A stretch of 41,121 nt of DNA from Thermopetrobacter sp964430935 (GCA_964430935.1 CAYSHK010000085.1:1-41121); one strand, 5' to 3'; shown: positions 25,763 to 34,328, counted from the stretch's first letter. Numbers and translations: made by a program. Notes: a model not told the origin generated them from the sequence alone.

Positions 25763-28700
25763 TCATCTGCCGCTGGTGAAGTTCGTCTTCACGCGGGGGC
25801 GGGGTTCGGCCGGTGGAGGCGGGGTGATGCGAACCGGCCTGCCCGTCGTGGCGGCCGCGGGAGGTGTTCTGCGGGGACGCGGGGTCGGACGGGGTCGCGG
25901 AGGCGTGCCGCCGGACGCGGCCTTTCCTTCCGTCGCGGCGTCTCCTGAAATCGTGGCCAGAAGACGGTCCAGCTCGTCCATGTCGTCCGTGGCGGTCCCT
26001 CCTGCGTCTTCCGTCCGAGCGGCCGGTTTTTCCGGAGCCGGTTTCCGCCCAGCGGTCTTCTTCGCCAGTTCCCGCATGCGGCGCAGGCGTTCGGCCCTGC
26101 GGCGCTGTTCCGTCTCGGCCTTGCGGCGCGCCAGTTCTCGCCGACGGGCCTCTTCTGCGGCCCTGCGACGGGCCTCCTCGGCGCGACGGGCGGCCTCCTC
26201 CGCCTTTCTGCGGGCTTCCTCGGCCCTGCGACGGGCCTCCTCGCGACGGCGGCGTTCCTCTTCCCGTCTGCGCAGCTCCGCCTGCTGACGCGCCCATGCG
26301 CGCATCATGCGTTCGCGCTTCAGCAGAAGCCTGTCGATCCTGCGGCGGCGGGCGGCTTCCTCCTCGGCCTTCCTGCGGGCCCAGTCGCGCCATCTGTCAT
26401 ACATCACCTGCCAGCGCTCGAAGGCCGATTCCTCTTCGAGAATCCGCCGGCGTTCCCTTTCCATGCGCTCCAGGTTCTCCATGGAGCGGCGCAGGGAGGT
26501 GACGGTCACCCAGTTCTTCAGTTCGGCCAGGTCGTGGACGAACCCCAGCCGGCCGGGACGTCCCACGACGGCGACACCGAAAGGCGGGATTCGGGTGTTC
26601 TTCAGGTCGCGGAAACGCAGGGAGACGTCGAGCTTCCCGGTGGCGGGCTCGGCGAGCGGCACGATCCGGATCCGGAAACCTTCCGCCTCGTATTCCAGCG
26701 GATCCAGGGAGAGCACGCCGGCCTTGACGGAGAAGGATCCCGCTCCCCCGGGGAAGGGCAGCCCGCCTCCATGCAGCCGCGTACCGGCGAGCTTCTCCAC
26801 CTGCGCCGCGTTCTCCGCCTTCAGCACGGCCTCCACGAAGGCCCGGGGGGCGAGACCGTTCAGGCGTCCGGCGTCCAGACGGTATTTTCCGGAACCCTCG
26901 AGGGCGGTCGCGATCCCGGAAAGGGAGCGGGACAGGGCCCGCCATTCCCCTTGCGCCCCGAGGGTCGTCTCCACGAAGGGGCGGCCGTCCTCCAGCCGGA
27001 GAAGTTCGCCCATGTCGAGCGTCGCGTCCACCTTTCCGGCGAACTTCAGGCCCGCGCGTGCCGGGGCCGCGGTCACTTCCGCCACGATGCGTCCGCCGTC
27101 CCTCTTTCCGCCGCCTGCGGATATGCCGAGCCGCAGCCCCTTTCCGTCCTGCTTCCAGGAGAGCCGGGCTGCGGGCAGCCACAGGCCCGGAAGCAGGGCG
27201 ATGCGGTCTCCCCGCAATTCGATGTCGATGCGGGGATCTCCGGTGAACAGCGTGCGGCGGAAGCGGTCCGCCGCGTCATCGCCCGCCGGTGCGGTCAGCC
27301 ACGAGCGGGCCATGTCCGGCAGGGAGAGCCTGCGGAACAGGAGACGCCCGCTGACGGTGGGCGGCGCATCCTCCCAGGAGACGGCGAGTTCGCCACCGAA
27401 GGCGTTGCCGCCGAGAGCGCCCTTGATGCGGCGATAGCGGGCATGCCCGCGCGACCAGGCGATCCGCCCCTCCATATGGGCGGATATGTCGGGGCCGGAG
27501 GGAGACGAATAGCCGGCCAGACGGAGCAGGCGCCACGTGCGGACCGCCCGGAAGGCCAGCCTTCCCTGCGCGGCGAGGCCCTCCTCCGGCGAAGCGTTCC
27601 GGGCCTTTCCCATGAACCGGCTCTCCAGTCCCAGAACGGAGAGTTCCGCGGTCACGTCCACGCCCTCCTCGAAACGGCCTCCGGCCCGCAGGTCCAGGCT
27701 GGCGGGAGCGTCCCCGTCGCCCTCGGGGTCCAGACCGAACAGGGCGAGAAGGGCGAGGGAGCTGCGGCTCTCCATGTTCATGGAGGCCTCCACGGCCGCC
27801 TTGCGCCATTCACGGGGAAGGCCCGTGAAGGTGACGCGGCCGTCCAGGCGGGCCGGACCGGCCGTTCCCTTCGCGGTGGCGGTGATGCGCGCTCCGGCGT
27901 CCACGGTTTCGGCGTGGGCGCGTATGTCGAGATCCACGCGTCCGACATCCCGCAGCCATGCCGGATTCCCGCCCCCGCGTCCGTCGATGTCGGCCAGAAG
28001 ACGCCACAGGGGACGGCCGTCGGGACTCGTGACGCGCATGCGCGCATCGCCCTTCAGCCCCTTGCCGGGGAAGCCAAGCTGGGCGGAGGCTCCGATCTCC
28101 GCGCCCTTGAGGGAGCCGATGTCGAACTTCCGGATCTCCAGCAGATCGGGCGTGGCCACGGCGTGGAAGGTGGCATTCTCCATCGGCAGTCCGAGAACGT
28201 GCAGCCTTTTCGCCGACAGCCGGATGGATGTCTCGCCAAGGCTCATCACGGTGGTGAGCAGGTCCGTGAGCGCCTCCGTGGCCGTGCCGTCCGCGCCGGA
28301 CGCCAGTCCGGAGGGGACGTGGCGGTCGATGTCCAGATCGTCGGCGTCGAGCGAGAGGTCGAGACGGACCGCCCCCTCCCCGCCGTCGTCCCGCGTGAGG
28401 AAGGTCTCCAGGGTGCCCTTGTCGCCGTCGAGCGCGAAACGTCCCTTCGTCATGCGGAAGCTGTCGGGCGTCAGGTCCACGTCGGCTTCGAGCTTCAGAT
28501 CGCCGCGGGCGCCGGTCCACACGCGGGAGATCGAGGGAGCCTGCGCGGGCAGGGCCCAGAGGAGGAAATCGCGCAACGACCGCGAGGCGAATTCGACCGA
28601 GCCGGAGAGCTGGGGCAGTTCCGGCGCGGGAAGCAGTTGTCCCCTGAAGGCGAGCGTGGCGCTTCCGGGCAGGCTCACGCGCATGTCTTCGACGGCCATC

Positions 28701-29863
28701 TGCTCGGAGGACAGAGCGGCCTTCAGCCGCAGGCTTTCCAGCGTCTGCCCCCCGGCGACGAGGTTGGTGGCCGCAAGGTCGAGGCGCAGCAGCACGTCCC
28801 GCGGCAGCCCGGCGACGAGATCCGCCACACGCGCCAGCCCGGAGGCTCCGAAGAGACTTGAGCGGACATCCTCGCCCAGAGCGAAGTCGAGATCGAATTG
28901 CGAGGTCTTCAGGGCGGCTTCCACCTCGAGCACGGAACCGAGGACGATCCGGGCACTGCCCGTGACCGTGCTGGCGGTATGGGCGGCGGAGAGAGGCGCG
29001 GCTTCGATCTTCTTCAGCCGGATCTCGTCGAAATCGGCCAGAACCTCCGCGGAATAGGTGAAGAGATAGGGGCCGGAGGGCGTGTCCTGCTTGCCCTTCG
29101 CCGGAACCGGGCGCACGCGCAGACGGCCGGAGATCCTTCCGGGTTCCGGATCGTTCACCCTGCCGTCGAAGGAGTAGAGGAAGCCCGCCGTCTCCACCGG
29201 CGCGATCCGGGCCGAGAAGCTGACGGGGCGTCCCTTCCGGATGCGTCCCGTGCCGACATTCAGGGACACGCGCGTGCCTTCCAGCGAGCCGACGGCCGCG
29301 AGCTTCCAGGGACCGGACAGCCGCGGGGCGGAGATGCGGGCGTCGACGGCCTCCATGCGTGCGGTGCCGCCCCGCCTGCCGTCCGCCAGGAGCAGCGTGC
29401 CGTCCTCCATCGTCACGCCGGCGATGGCGATCCTGTCCGGGGAGAAGGGCAGGTGCACCCCGCTGCGCGGATGCAGCGCCCAGGTTCCCGTGCCGTCCTT
29501 CAACCGCTCCAGGGCGATGACGGGCCTCAGGAAATGCACCTGCTCGATCTCCAGCCGGCCCGAGAGCAGGGCGGCGAGGGAGAGGCGGGTGCGCAGCTCG
29601 TCCGTTTCCAGGAGGTGGGGTTGCCGGGCGCCCGGCGGATTGGCCACGGAGACGTCGTGCAGGCTCAGGGTCGGCCACGGGAACAGCGATACCCGGATGT
29701 CGCCGTGGATGCGTACCTCGCGGCCGGTCAGCCGCGTGCCCCAGGCCTCCACCTGCGGACGGAACCGGTTGAAGTCCACGACGAAAGGCGCGACCAGCGC
29801 CGCGGCCACCACGAGGATGATGGCGAAACCCAGATAGAGAAGTGGTGAGCGCCAGATGGCCAT
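25763..29863 (-). CDS. AsmA family protein with long charged helical tail
   Basis: AsmA-like proteins are anchored in the inner membrane, reach across the periplasm as repeated beta-groove bridges and are linked to phospholipid transport and outer-membrane homeostasis. The 1366-residue product has one N-terminal membrane helix (about 8-28) followed by the family start VDFNRFRPQVEAWGTRLTGR and LSLHDVSVANPPGA. The C-terminal AsmA domain includes the segment around residues 1000-1100. Unusual is the end: about 1128-1266 is an Arg/Glu/Ala-rich single helix, and 1267-1366 is a low-complexity Pro/Arg/Ala tail. AGGAAAA precedes the start. It is convergent with the Panacea pair, and 26 bases separate them. 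Confidence 0.85.
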   Translation of the reverse strand: MAIWRSPLLYLGFAIILVVAAALVAPFVVDFNRFRPQVEAWGTRLTGREVRIHGDIRVSLFPWPTLSLHDVSVANPPGARQPHLLETDELRTRLSLAALLSGRLEIEQVHFLRPVIALERLKDGTGTWALHPRSGVHLPFSPDRIAIAGVTMEDGTLLLADGRRGGTARMEAVDARISAPRLSGPWKLAAVGSLEGTRVSLNVGTGRIRKGRPVSFSARIAPVETAGFLYSFDGRVNDPEPGRISGRLRVRPVPAKGKQDTPSGPYLFTYSAEVLADFDEIRLKKIEAAPLSAAHTASTVTGSARIVLGSVLEVEAALKTSQFDLDFALGEDVRSSLFGASGLARVADLVAGLPRDVLLRLDLAATNLVAGGQTLESLRLKAALSSEQMAVEDMRVSLPGSATLAFRGQLLPAPELPQLSGSVEFASRSLRDFLLWALPAQAPSISRVWTGARGDLKLEADVDLTPDSFRMTKGRFALDGDKGTLETFLTRDDGGEGAVRLDLSLDADDLDIDRHVPSGLASGADGTATEALTDLLTTVMSLGETSIRLSAKRLHVLGLPMENATFHAVATPDLLEIRKFDIGSLKGAEIGASAQLGFPGKGLKGDARMRVTSPDGRPLWRLLADIDGRGGGNPAWLRDVGRVDLDIRAHAETVDAGARITATAKGTAGPARLDGRVTFTGLPREWRKAAVEASMNMESRSSLALLALFGLDPEGDGDAPASLDLRAGGRFEEGVDVTAELSVLGLESRFMGKARNASPEEGLAAQGRLAFRAVRTWRLLRLAGYSSPSGPDISAHMEGRIAWSRGHARYRRIKGALGGNAFGGELAVSWEDAPPTVSGRLLFRRLSLPDMARSWLTAPAGDDAADRFRRTLFTGDPRIDIELRGDRIALLPGLWLPAARLSWKQDGKGLRLGISAGGGKRDGGRIVAEVTAAPARAGLKFAGKVDATLDMGELLRLEDGRPFVETTLGAQGEWRALSRSLSGIATALEGSGKYRLDAGRLNGLAPRAFVEAVLKAENAAQVEKLAGTRLHGGGLPFPGGAGSFSVKAGVLSLDPLEYEAEGFRIRIVPLAEPATGKLDVSLRFRDLKNTRIPPFGVAVVGRPGRLGFVHDLAELKNWVTVTSLRRSMENLERMERERRRILEEESAFERWQVMYDRWRDWARRKAEEEAARRRRIDRLLLKRERMMRAWARQQAELRRREEERRRREEARRRAEEARRKAEEAARRAEEARRRAAEEARRRELARRKAETEQRRRAERLRRMRELAKKTAGRKPAPEKPAARTEDAGGTATDDMDELDRLLATISGDAATEGKAASGGTPPRPRPTPRPRRTPPAAATTGRPVRITPPPPAEPRPRVKTNFTSGR
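26158..26243 (-). repeat. Internal direct repeat in the AsmA helical tail
   Basis: The sequence CGGCCCTGCGACGGGCCTCC occurs at 26158 and again 63 bases later at 26221. The 63-base period is 21 codons, three heptads, so the repeat encodes successive turns of the charged EEARRRAEEA helix. It points to growth of the tail by internal duplication. Confidence 0.7.
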
Positions 29864-30006
29864 TTTTCCTGCGGCCTCGGTTCGTCTGCCGTGGTCTTAT
29901 AGCAGACTTGCCGTGGCCTTGGTATGTCCCGGAGGGGGCGCGGCATGCATCTTTTGTCGCGGAAGGGAGGTGGCGGCGGCGTTGGCGGACGCGCCCCGGC
30001 GTCGCG

Positions 30007-31461
30007 TCATTCCGCCGGCGGGATCAGCTTGCCGGGATTCATGATGCCGAGGGGGTCGATGGCCCGCTTCACGGCCCGCATGACCTCCAGCGCCGGGCCG
30101 TGCTGTATCGGCATGTATTTCAGTTTGCCCATGCCGATCCCGTGTTCGCCGGTGCAGGTGCCCTCCATGGCGATGGCCCGCTCGGCGAGCCGTTCCGCGA
30201 AGGCCTGAATGGCCCGTTTGCGCTCCTCGTCCTCCGGGTCGGCGAAGAGGATCACATGGAAATTGCCGTCGCCGACGTGGCCGACGATGGGGCCCTCCAG
30301 ACCGCTGCGGCGCATGTCCTCCTGGGTCTCGGTCACGCATTCGGCGAGACGGGAAATGGGGACGCAGACATCGGTGGTCATGGCGGCCATGCCGGGGAAG
30401 GCGGCCTTCGCGGCCCAGAAGGCGTCATGTCTGGCCTGCCAGAGGCGCTTCCTGTCCTCCTCCTTCTCCGCCCATTCGTTCACCTTGCCGCCGTGGCCTT
30501 CGACGATTTCCGCGAAGGCCGCCGTCTGTTCGCGGACATGGGAGGGCGAGCCATGGAACTCGATGAACAGGGTCGGGAGCTCGTCCATCTCCAGATGGGC
30601 GTATTCGTTGATGGTGGCCATGGTGAAGGCGTCGAGCAGCTCGATGCGGGCCACCGGAAGGGCGCACTGGATGGTCTCGATGACCGCGTTGCAGGCGGCT
30701 TCCACGCTCGGAAAGGTGCAGATGCCGGTCTTGATGGCTTCGGGAATGCCGGAAAGTTTCAGCACCAGCTCGGTCGTCACGCCGAGCGTACCCTCGGAGC
30801 CCACGAACAGCCGCGTGAGATCGTATCCGGCGGCGGACTTGCGGGCGCGCGTGCCGGTGCGGATGACCGTACCGCCGGGCAGGACGACCCGCATGCTCTT
30901 CACGTTGTCGGCCATGGTGCCGTAGCGCACGGCGTTCGTACCCGAGGCGCGGGTCGCGGCCATGCCGCCCAGGGAGGCGTCGGCCCCCGGGTCGATCGGA
31001 AAGAACAGACCGGTGTCGCGCAGATACGAGTTGAGCTGGCGGCGCGTCACGCCGGGCTGAACCCGGCAGTCGAGGTCCTCCGCGTTGACCTCCAGAATCT
31101 CGTTCATGAGGGAGGTGTCGATGCAGATTCCGCCCCGTGGAGCGGAGATGTGTCCCTCCAGCGAGGTTCCGGAGCCGTAGGGAATCACCGGAATCCGATG
31201 CTCCGTGCAGATCTTCACGATCTCCACGACTTCCGTTTCGCTTTTCGGAAAGGCCACGGCGTCGGCCGGCAGAACGGGATTCCAGGTCGGGTCGTCGGCG
31301 TGCAGGGTGCGTGACGCAAGGGAAGTGTCCAGTCGCTCGCCACCGAGAAGATTGCGAAGCTCCTCCAGCGCCTTGTTCAGGCTTTCCGTGCTCGCGCCCT
31401 TTGCCATGACCCTGTCCAGCTGATACTCGTGGGGGAAGAGGGACGTAAAAAATTTGTCCAT
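30007..31461 (-). CDS. FAD-linked D-lactate/glycolate-type dehydrogenase
   Basis: This is a 484-residue flavoprotein of the GlcD/Dld/LDHD family, which oxidises D-2-hydroxy acids such as D-lactate or glycolate and passes electrons to the respiratory chain. The FAD-binding (PCMH) domain is at about 45-230, with VIPYGSGTSLEGH, the covalent or near-FAD region IDPGADASLGGMAATRASGTNA and LFVGSEGTLGVTTEL. The C-terminal cap domain ends with VGHVGDGNFHV and CTGEHGIGMGKLKYM, hallmark of the subfamily. D-lactate is the most likely substrate but not proven by sequence. ATG 31461 is chosen; a TTG three codons upstream is possible. It is divergent from the thioesterase gene. Confidence 0.88.
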   Translation of the reverse strand: MDKFFTSLFPHEYQLDRVMAKGASTESLNKALEELRNLLGGERLDTSLASRTLHADDPTWNPVLPADAVAFPKSETEVVEIVKICTEHRIPVIPYGSGTSLEGHISAPRGGICIDTSLMNEILEVNAEDLDCRVQPGVTRRQLNSYLRDTGLFFPIDPGADASLGGMAATRASGTNAVRYGTMADNVKSMRVVLPGGTVIRTGTRARKSAAGYDLTRLFVGSEGTLGVTTELVLKLSGIPEAIKTGICTFPSVEAACNAVIETIQCALPVARIELLDAFTMATINEYAHLEMDELPTLFIEFHGSPSHVREQTAAFAEIVEGHGGKVNEWAEKEEDRKRLWQARHDAFWAAKAAFPGMAAMTTDVCVPISRLAECVTETQEDMRRSGLEGPIVGHVGDGNFHVILFADPEDEERKRAIQAFAERLAERAIAMEGTCTGEHGIGMGKLKYMPIQHGPALEVMRAVKRAIDPLGIMNPGKLIPPAE

Positions 31462-31548
31462 TAAGGTCAAAAAAACTAACCTGTGTTTTCCGGGTTGGCA
31501 ATGCCGAAAAGTTCATAACTTTGGCGGAAATACTCTGGAGAGATGACC
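31462..31548. promoter_or_regulatory. Divergent intergenic region
   Basis: This AT-richer 87-base stretch must hold promoters for the flavoprotein dehydrogenase (minus) and the thioesterase (plus). It includes a short dyad GGCAATGCC near 31497-31505. I see no convincing -35/-10 pair in either direction. Confidence 0.3.
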
Positions 31549-32052
31549 ATGGATTCACACACTCCCCGGTTCATGGGCACCCTGAAACGGGTGGAGGAAG
31601 GGTGGACGGACTACAACGGGCACTTCAACATGGCCTATTATGCCGTGCCTTTCGACCGGACCGTGGCGGAGATTTTCGACGAAATCGGGGTCGGGGAATC
31701 CTACAGACGGCGGACGGGAAATTCGTTCTTCACGCTCGCGGCGCAGCTCAACTATCTGCGCGAGCTGCATGCCGGAGACCCGCTCGGCATGACCTTCCGC
31801 ATGCTCGACATGGACGAAAAAAAAGTCCATTTCATCATGGAGATGTATCACGCGGAGAAGATGTTCCGTGCCGCCACCATGGAATCCCTGGTGGTCCATA
31901 TCGACATGCGGGTCCGGAGATCCTCGCCCATGCCGCCTGAGACGCGCGAAATATTCGCCGGGCTGATGGAGCGGCAGAAGGATCTTCCCGTGCCCCCGGA
32001 GGCGGGAGGGCGCATCGGAATCCGGCGGAAGGACGGACGCGCGTCTCCCTGA
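31549..32052 (+). CDS. Hot-dog fold acyl-CoA thioesterase
   Basis: This 167-residue protein fits the 4HBT-type thioesterases that hydrolyse acyl-CoA esters in the cytoplasm. The catalytic stretch WTDYNGHFNMAYYAVPFDR near residues 18-36 has the conserved D-x-N/x-G-H-x-N pattern, followed by FFTLAAQLNYLREL and the closing ATMESLVVHIDM. The details resemble betainyl-CoA thioesterases of carnitine breakdown, but substrate cannot be read from sequence. I chose ATG 31549 because GGAG is eight bases upstream; ATG 31543 is only two bases from it. Confidence 0.82.
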   Translation: MDSHTPRFMGTLKRVEEGWTDYNGHFNMAYYAVPFDRTVAEIFDEIGVGESYRRRTGNSFFTLAAQLNYLRELHAGDPLGMTFRMLDMDEKKVHFIMEMYHAEKMFRAATMESLVVHIDMRVRRSSPMPPETREIFAGLMERQKDLPVPPEAGGRIGIRRKDGRASP

Positions 32053-32076
32053 CGCCGGCAGGGGAGGAGAGGGGGA

Positions 32077-33714
32077 ATGCAGGAGGAAAATCCGCTACGC
32101 GCGCTGGCGCTGTGGATCGAGGAGCGCATCAAGCCGTCGCTTGCCGCGATGTGGAAATCGCGCATGCCGCTGGTCTGGCTGCTCGCGCTTCTCACCGGCC
32201 TGGCCGGGGCGTACGCGATTCTGCTGCTCCGGTTCTCCATCGGGGCCGTGCAATGGCTCTGGCTGGGCGCGGAGGCGGAGAACATCGTCGCCACGAAGGC
32301 CAGTTTAACGCATCCCCTGATCGTCTTCGCCGCTCCCGTGATCGGCGGTCTGGCCGTGGGGCTGCTGCTGGTGTGGACGGCGCCCCGCCGGCGCGCGGAA
32401 GGCGTGGCCGACGTCATCGAGGCCGTGCATCTGCACAGGGCCAGAATCGGTTGGCGCGAGGGGCTCTCGAGCGCCTTCATCACGATCGTGTCGCTCGGTT
32501 CCGGAGCCTCCGCCGGACGCGAGGGACCGGCGGTGCACATCGGCGCCAGCCTGGCCTCGCTGTTCGGGCGGCCGTTCCGCATGCCCATCGCCTCCCGCCG
32601 CATCCTGCTGGGCGCGGGAGCCGCCGCCGCCGTTTCGGCATCCTTCAACGCGCCCATCGCGGGCGTCATATTCGCCCACGAGGTGATCCTCGGCCACTAT
32701 GCGCTGTCCGCCTTCGTGCCGACGGTGCTGGCCTCCGTGACGGCGACGGTGCTCACGCGGGTGCATCTGGGCAACTTTCCCGCCTTCATCATTCCGCAGT
32801 ACCACATCGCCTCGAACTGGGAGTTTCCCGCCTTCGCCCTGCTCGGTCTGGTGTCCGGCCTGGTCGCGGTGGCCTTTCTGCTCTCCACCTCGACCTCGGA
32901 CTGGCTGGCCCGGAAAATTCCCATGCCGCTATGGCTCAGGCCGGCGGCCGGCGGGGCCGTGCTCGGGCTGATGGCTGTGTTCGTGCCGCAGATCCTGGGG
33001 GTGGGCTACGAGGCGACGAATCTCGCCCTGAAGGGCCGCTACGGACTGGAGATGCTGCTTGTGCTGCTCGTGGCCAAGATGGTGGCCACCTCCGTCACGC
33101 TGGCGTCGCGCTTCGGCGGCGGGGTCTTCTCGCCGTCCCTCTATCTCGGGGCCATGACCGGCGGCGCGTTCGGTCTTCTGGCGGCCATGGCCTTTCCGGA
33201 GCTGGCCTCGGAGCAGGGAGTCTACGCGCTCGTGGGCATGGGGGCGGTGGCCGGCGCGGTGCTCGGCGCGCCGCTGTCCACCACGCTGATCGTCTTCGAG
33301 CTGACGGGAGACTACCACATCACCATCGCCCTGCTGCTGGCGACCTCCATTTCGTCGGTCGTCATGCAGACGCTGGTGGGACGCAGCTTCTTCCACTGGC
33401 AGCTGGCCACCCGGGGGCTGAACCTGGACGAGGGACCGCACCGCGCCATCATGCGGACGGTGCGGGTGCGCGACTTCATGATCCCCAGGGAGAAGGGGGA
33501 GAAGGCCGTCGTGCCGGAGGAGTACGCCGACCGTCCCGCATTGCACCGGGACGACACGCTGGAGAAGGCCCTGCGCGCCTTCGGCAGGGGGTCGTACACC
33601 CGGCTGCCGGTGGTGGACCGGGGCGGAAGGCTCGCCGGATGGGCCGATCACGCCCGGGCCATGGAGGTCTTCAACGAGAAGCTCATCGAGGTTTCCGTGG
33701 AGGAGCACAGATGA
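32077..33714 (+). CDS. CLC-type chloride channel/antiporter with C-terminal CBS-like region
   Basis: CLC proteins move chloride or related anions across the inner membrane, often coupled to protons. The 545-residue product has about 16-18 hydrophobic helices and the gating motif G147-R-E149-G-P, the external glutamate. The usual first filter motif GSGIP reads AEGVA at about 107-111, and the internal proton glutamate position looks like valine 203 in FAHEVILG. SRFGGGVFSPSLYLGAMTGG is the third filter region. Residues about 465-540 form one CBS-like repeat rather than a pair. GGAGGAGAGG precedes the ATG. The variant filter suggests different coupling or selectivity from E. coli ClcA. Confidence 0.92.
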   Translation: MQEENPLRALALWIEERIKPSLAAMWKSRMPLVWLLALLTGLAGAYAILLLRFSIGAVQWLWLGAEAENIVATKASLTHPLIVFAAPVIGGLAVGLLLVWTAPRRRAEGVADVIEAVHLHRARIGWREGLSSAFITIVSLGSGASAGREGPAVHIGASLASLFGRPFRMPIASRRILLGAGAAAAVSASFNAPIAGVIFAHEVILGHYALSAFVPTVLASVTATVLTRVHLGNFPAFIIPQYHIASNWEFPAFALLGLVSGLVAVAFLLSTSTSDWLARKIPMPLWLRPAAGGAVLGLMAVFVPQILGVGYEATNLALKGRYGLEMLLVLLVAKMVATSVTLASRFGGGVFSPSLYLGAMTGGAFGLLAAMAFPELASEQGVYALVGMGAVAGAVLGAPLSTTLIVFELTGDYHITIALLLATSISSVVMQTLVGRSFFHWQLATRGLNLDEGPHRAIMRTVRVRDFMIPREKGEKAVVPEEYADRPALHRDDTLEKALRAFGRGSYTRLPVVDRGGRLAGWADHARAMEVFNEKLIEVSVEEHR

Positions 33715-33729
33715 AGCGGGCCGGACGTC

Positions 33730-34083
33730 CTACATCACGCAGAGACTTCCGCCGTCCATGATCCGGCCGCCGTGCCTGCGGCAGTACTCGTGGGCCGCCC
33801 GCCAGTATCTGTCTCCGAGGACGCGGATTCCGTCCTCTCCGGATTCTCCGGGCGCGTCGGTTCCGTCGCCAGCGGATTTCCGCCGCACGGTCGCCGGCGC
33901 GCCGGCGGGGGGAGGCGCGGCCGGTCCGGATGCCGTGCCCCTGTCCGATCCCTTTTCGTAGGGCTGCCTGCCCTGGGGCGGAAAGTCCGTGACTTCCGCA
34001 TGCGCATGGACGACTCCCGTGAGGAGAAGCAGGGCGGCCAGCGCCACGGAGGGCAGAAGTTCCTTCGGACACGGTGTTTTCAT
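33730..34083 (-). CDS. Small secreted protein of unknown function
   Basis: I do not recognise this 117-residue product. It begins with a Sec signal peptide (basic MKTPCPK, hydrophobic LLPSVALAALLLLTGVV, cleavage after AHA at about residue 29). The mature chain is Pro/Gly/Arg-rich and disordered in the middle, then ends in a conserved-looking segment DRYWRAAHEYCRRHGGRIMD with a second Cys three residues from the C-terminus, so one disulfide is possible. ATG 34083 has GGGAG just upstream. It converges on the CLC gene, with 15 bases between stops. Confidence 0.65.
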   Translation of the reverse strand: MKTPCPKELLPSVALAALLLLTGVVHAHAEVTDFPPQGRQPYEKGSDRGTASGPAAPPPAGAPATVRRKSAGDGTDAPGESGEDGIRVLGDRYWRAAHEYCRRHGGRIMDGGSLCVM

Positions 34084-34173
34084 GTGCGGAGCTCCCGGTT
34101 GTTCGGCCTTCCATCCTGCCCGTGCCGGATTAACCCGAGGTAAAACGTCGCCGCCGCCGCCGGGAGAATCCTC

Positions 34174-34202
34174 TTGACCCGCGGATGGGGCGGGCGTAAC
34201 AA
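34174..34202 (+). promoter_or_regulatory. Candidate promoter of the ilvBN leader
   Basis: TTGACC (34174-34179), a 17-base spacer and TAACAA (34197-34202) form a sigma-70-like promoter. Transcription would begin at about 34208-34211, at the first codon of the leader peptide. Confidence 0.5.
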
Positions 34203-34210
34203 TGCCCGCC

Positions 34211-34270
34211 ATGATGAAGAAGCACGAGCTTATCGTAGTACCGTCGCGCACTGCCGCGGCCGGAGATTGA
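34211..34270 (+). CDS. ilvBN leader peptide
   Basis: The short frame MMKKHELIVVPSRTAAAGD contains Leu-Ile-Val-Val in a row (codons ctt atc gta gta, 34229-34240), the signature of a branched-chain attenuator that senses charged tRNA levels. Codons ctt and gta are uncommon in this GC-rich context, which would sharpen stalling. The upstream ATG at 34202 falls within the -10 element, so 34211 or 34214 is the likely start and the mRNA would be leaderless. A stable stem follows directly and a terminator ends the leader. Confidence 0.75.
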   Translation: MMKKHELIVVPSRTAAAGD

Positions 34271-34299
34271 ACCGGCCGGCGGATGACCGGCGGTGCGCG
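34245..34299 (+). promoter_or_regulatory. Leader RNA hairpin of the ilv attenuator
   Basis: CGCGCACTGCCG (34245-34256) pairs with CGGCGGTGCGCG (34288-34299) with one wobble, and CGGCCGG/CCGGCCG (34257-34263 with 34272-34278) stacks inside. The outer strand begins five bases after the Val codons, so a ribosome stalled there would open it. I could not identify a clear competing antiterminator. Confidence 0.55.
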
Positions 34300-34305
34300 G
34301 AAACC

Positions 34306-34328
34306 AGGTCCCGGCAGGGGCCTTTTTT
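34306..34328 (+). terminator. Attenuator terminator upstream of ilvB
   Basis: AGGTCCC (34306-34312) and GGGGCCT (34317-34323) form a seven-pair stem with one wobble and a GGCA loop, followed by a run of six T (34323-34328). It is 75 bases before the ilvB start, which is the expected place for attenuation of the operon. Confidence 0.8.

Noticed and set aside
26066..26482. CRISPR-like or tandem repeat array
   Set aside because: The repeats are in frame, encode a heptad helix inside a long gene and have no unique spacers.
34127..34141. TTAA-N7-TAAA near the small secreted gene as a CtrA site
   Set aside because: One half site is mismatched and the placement does not suit either flanking gene clearly; kept out as chance.
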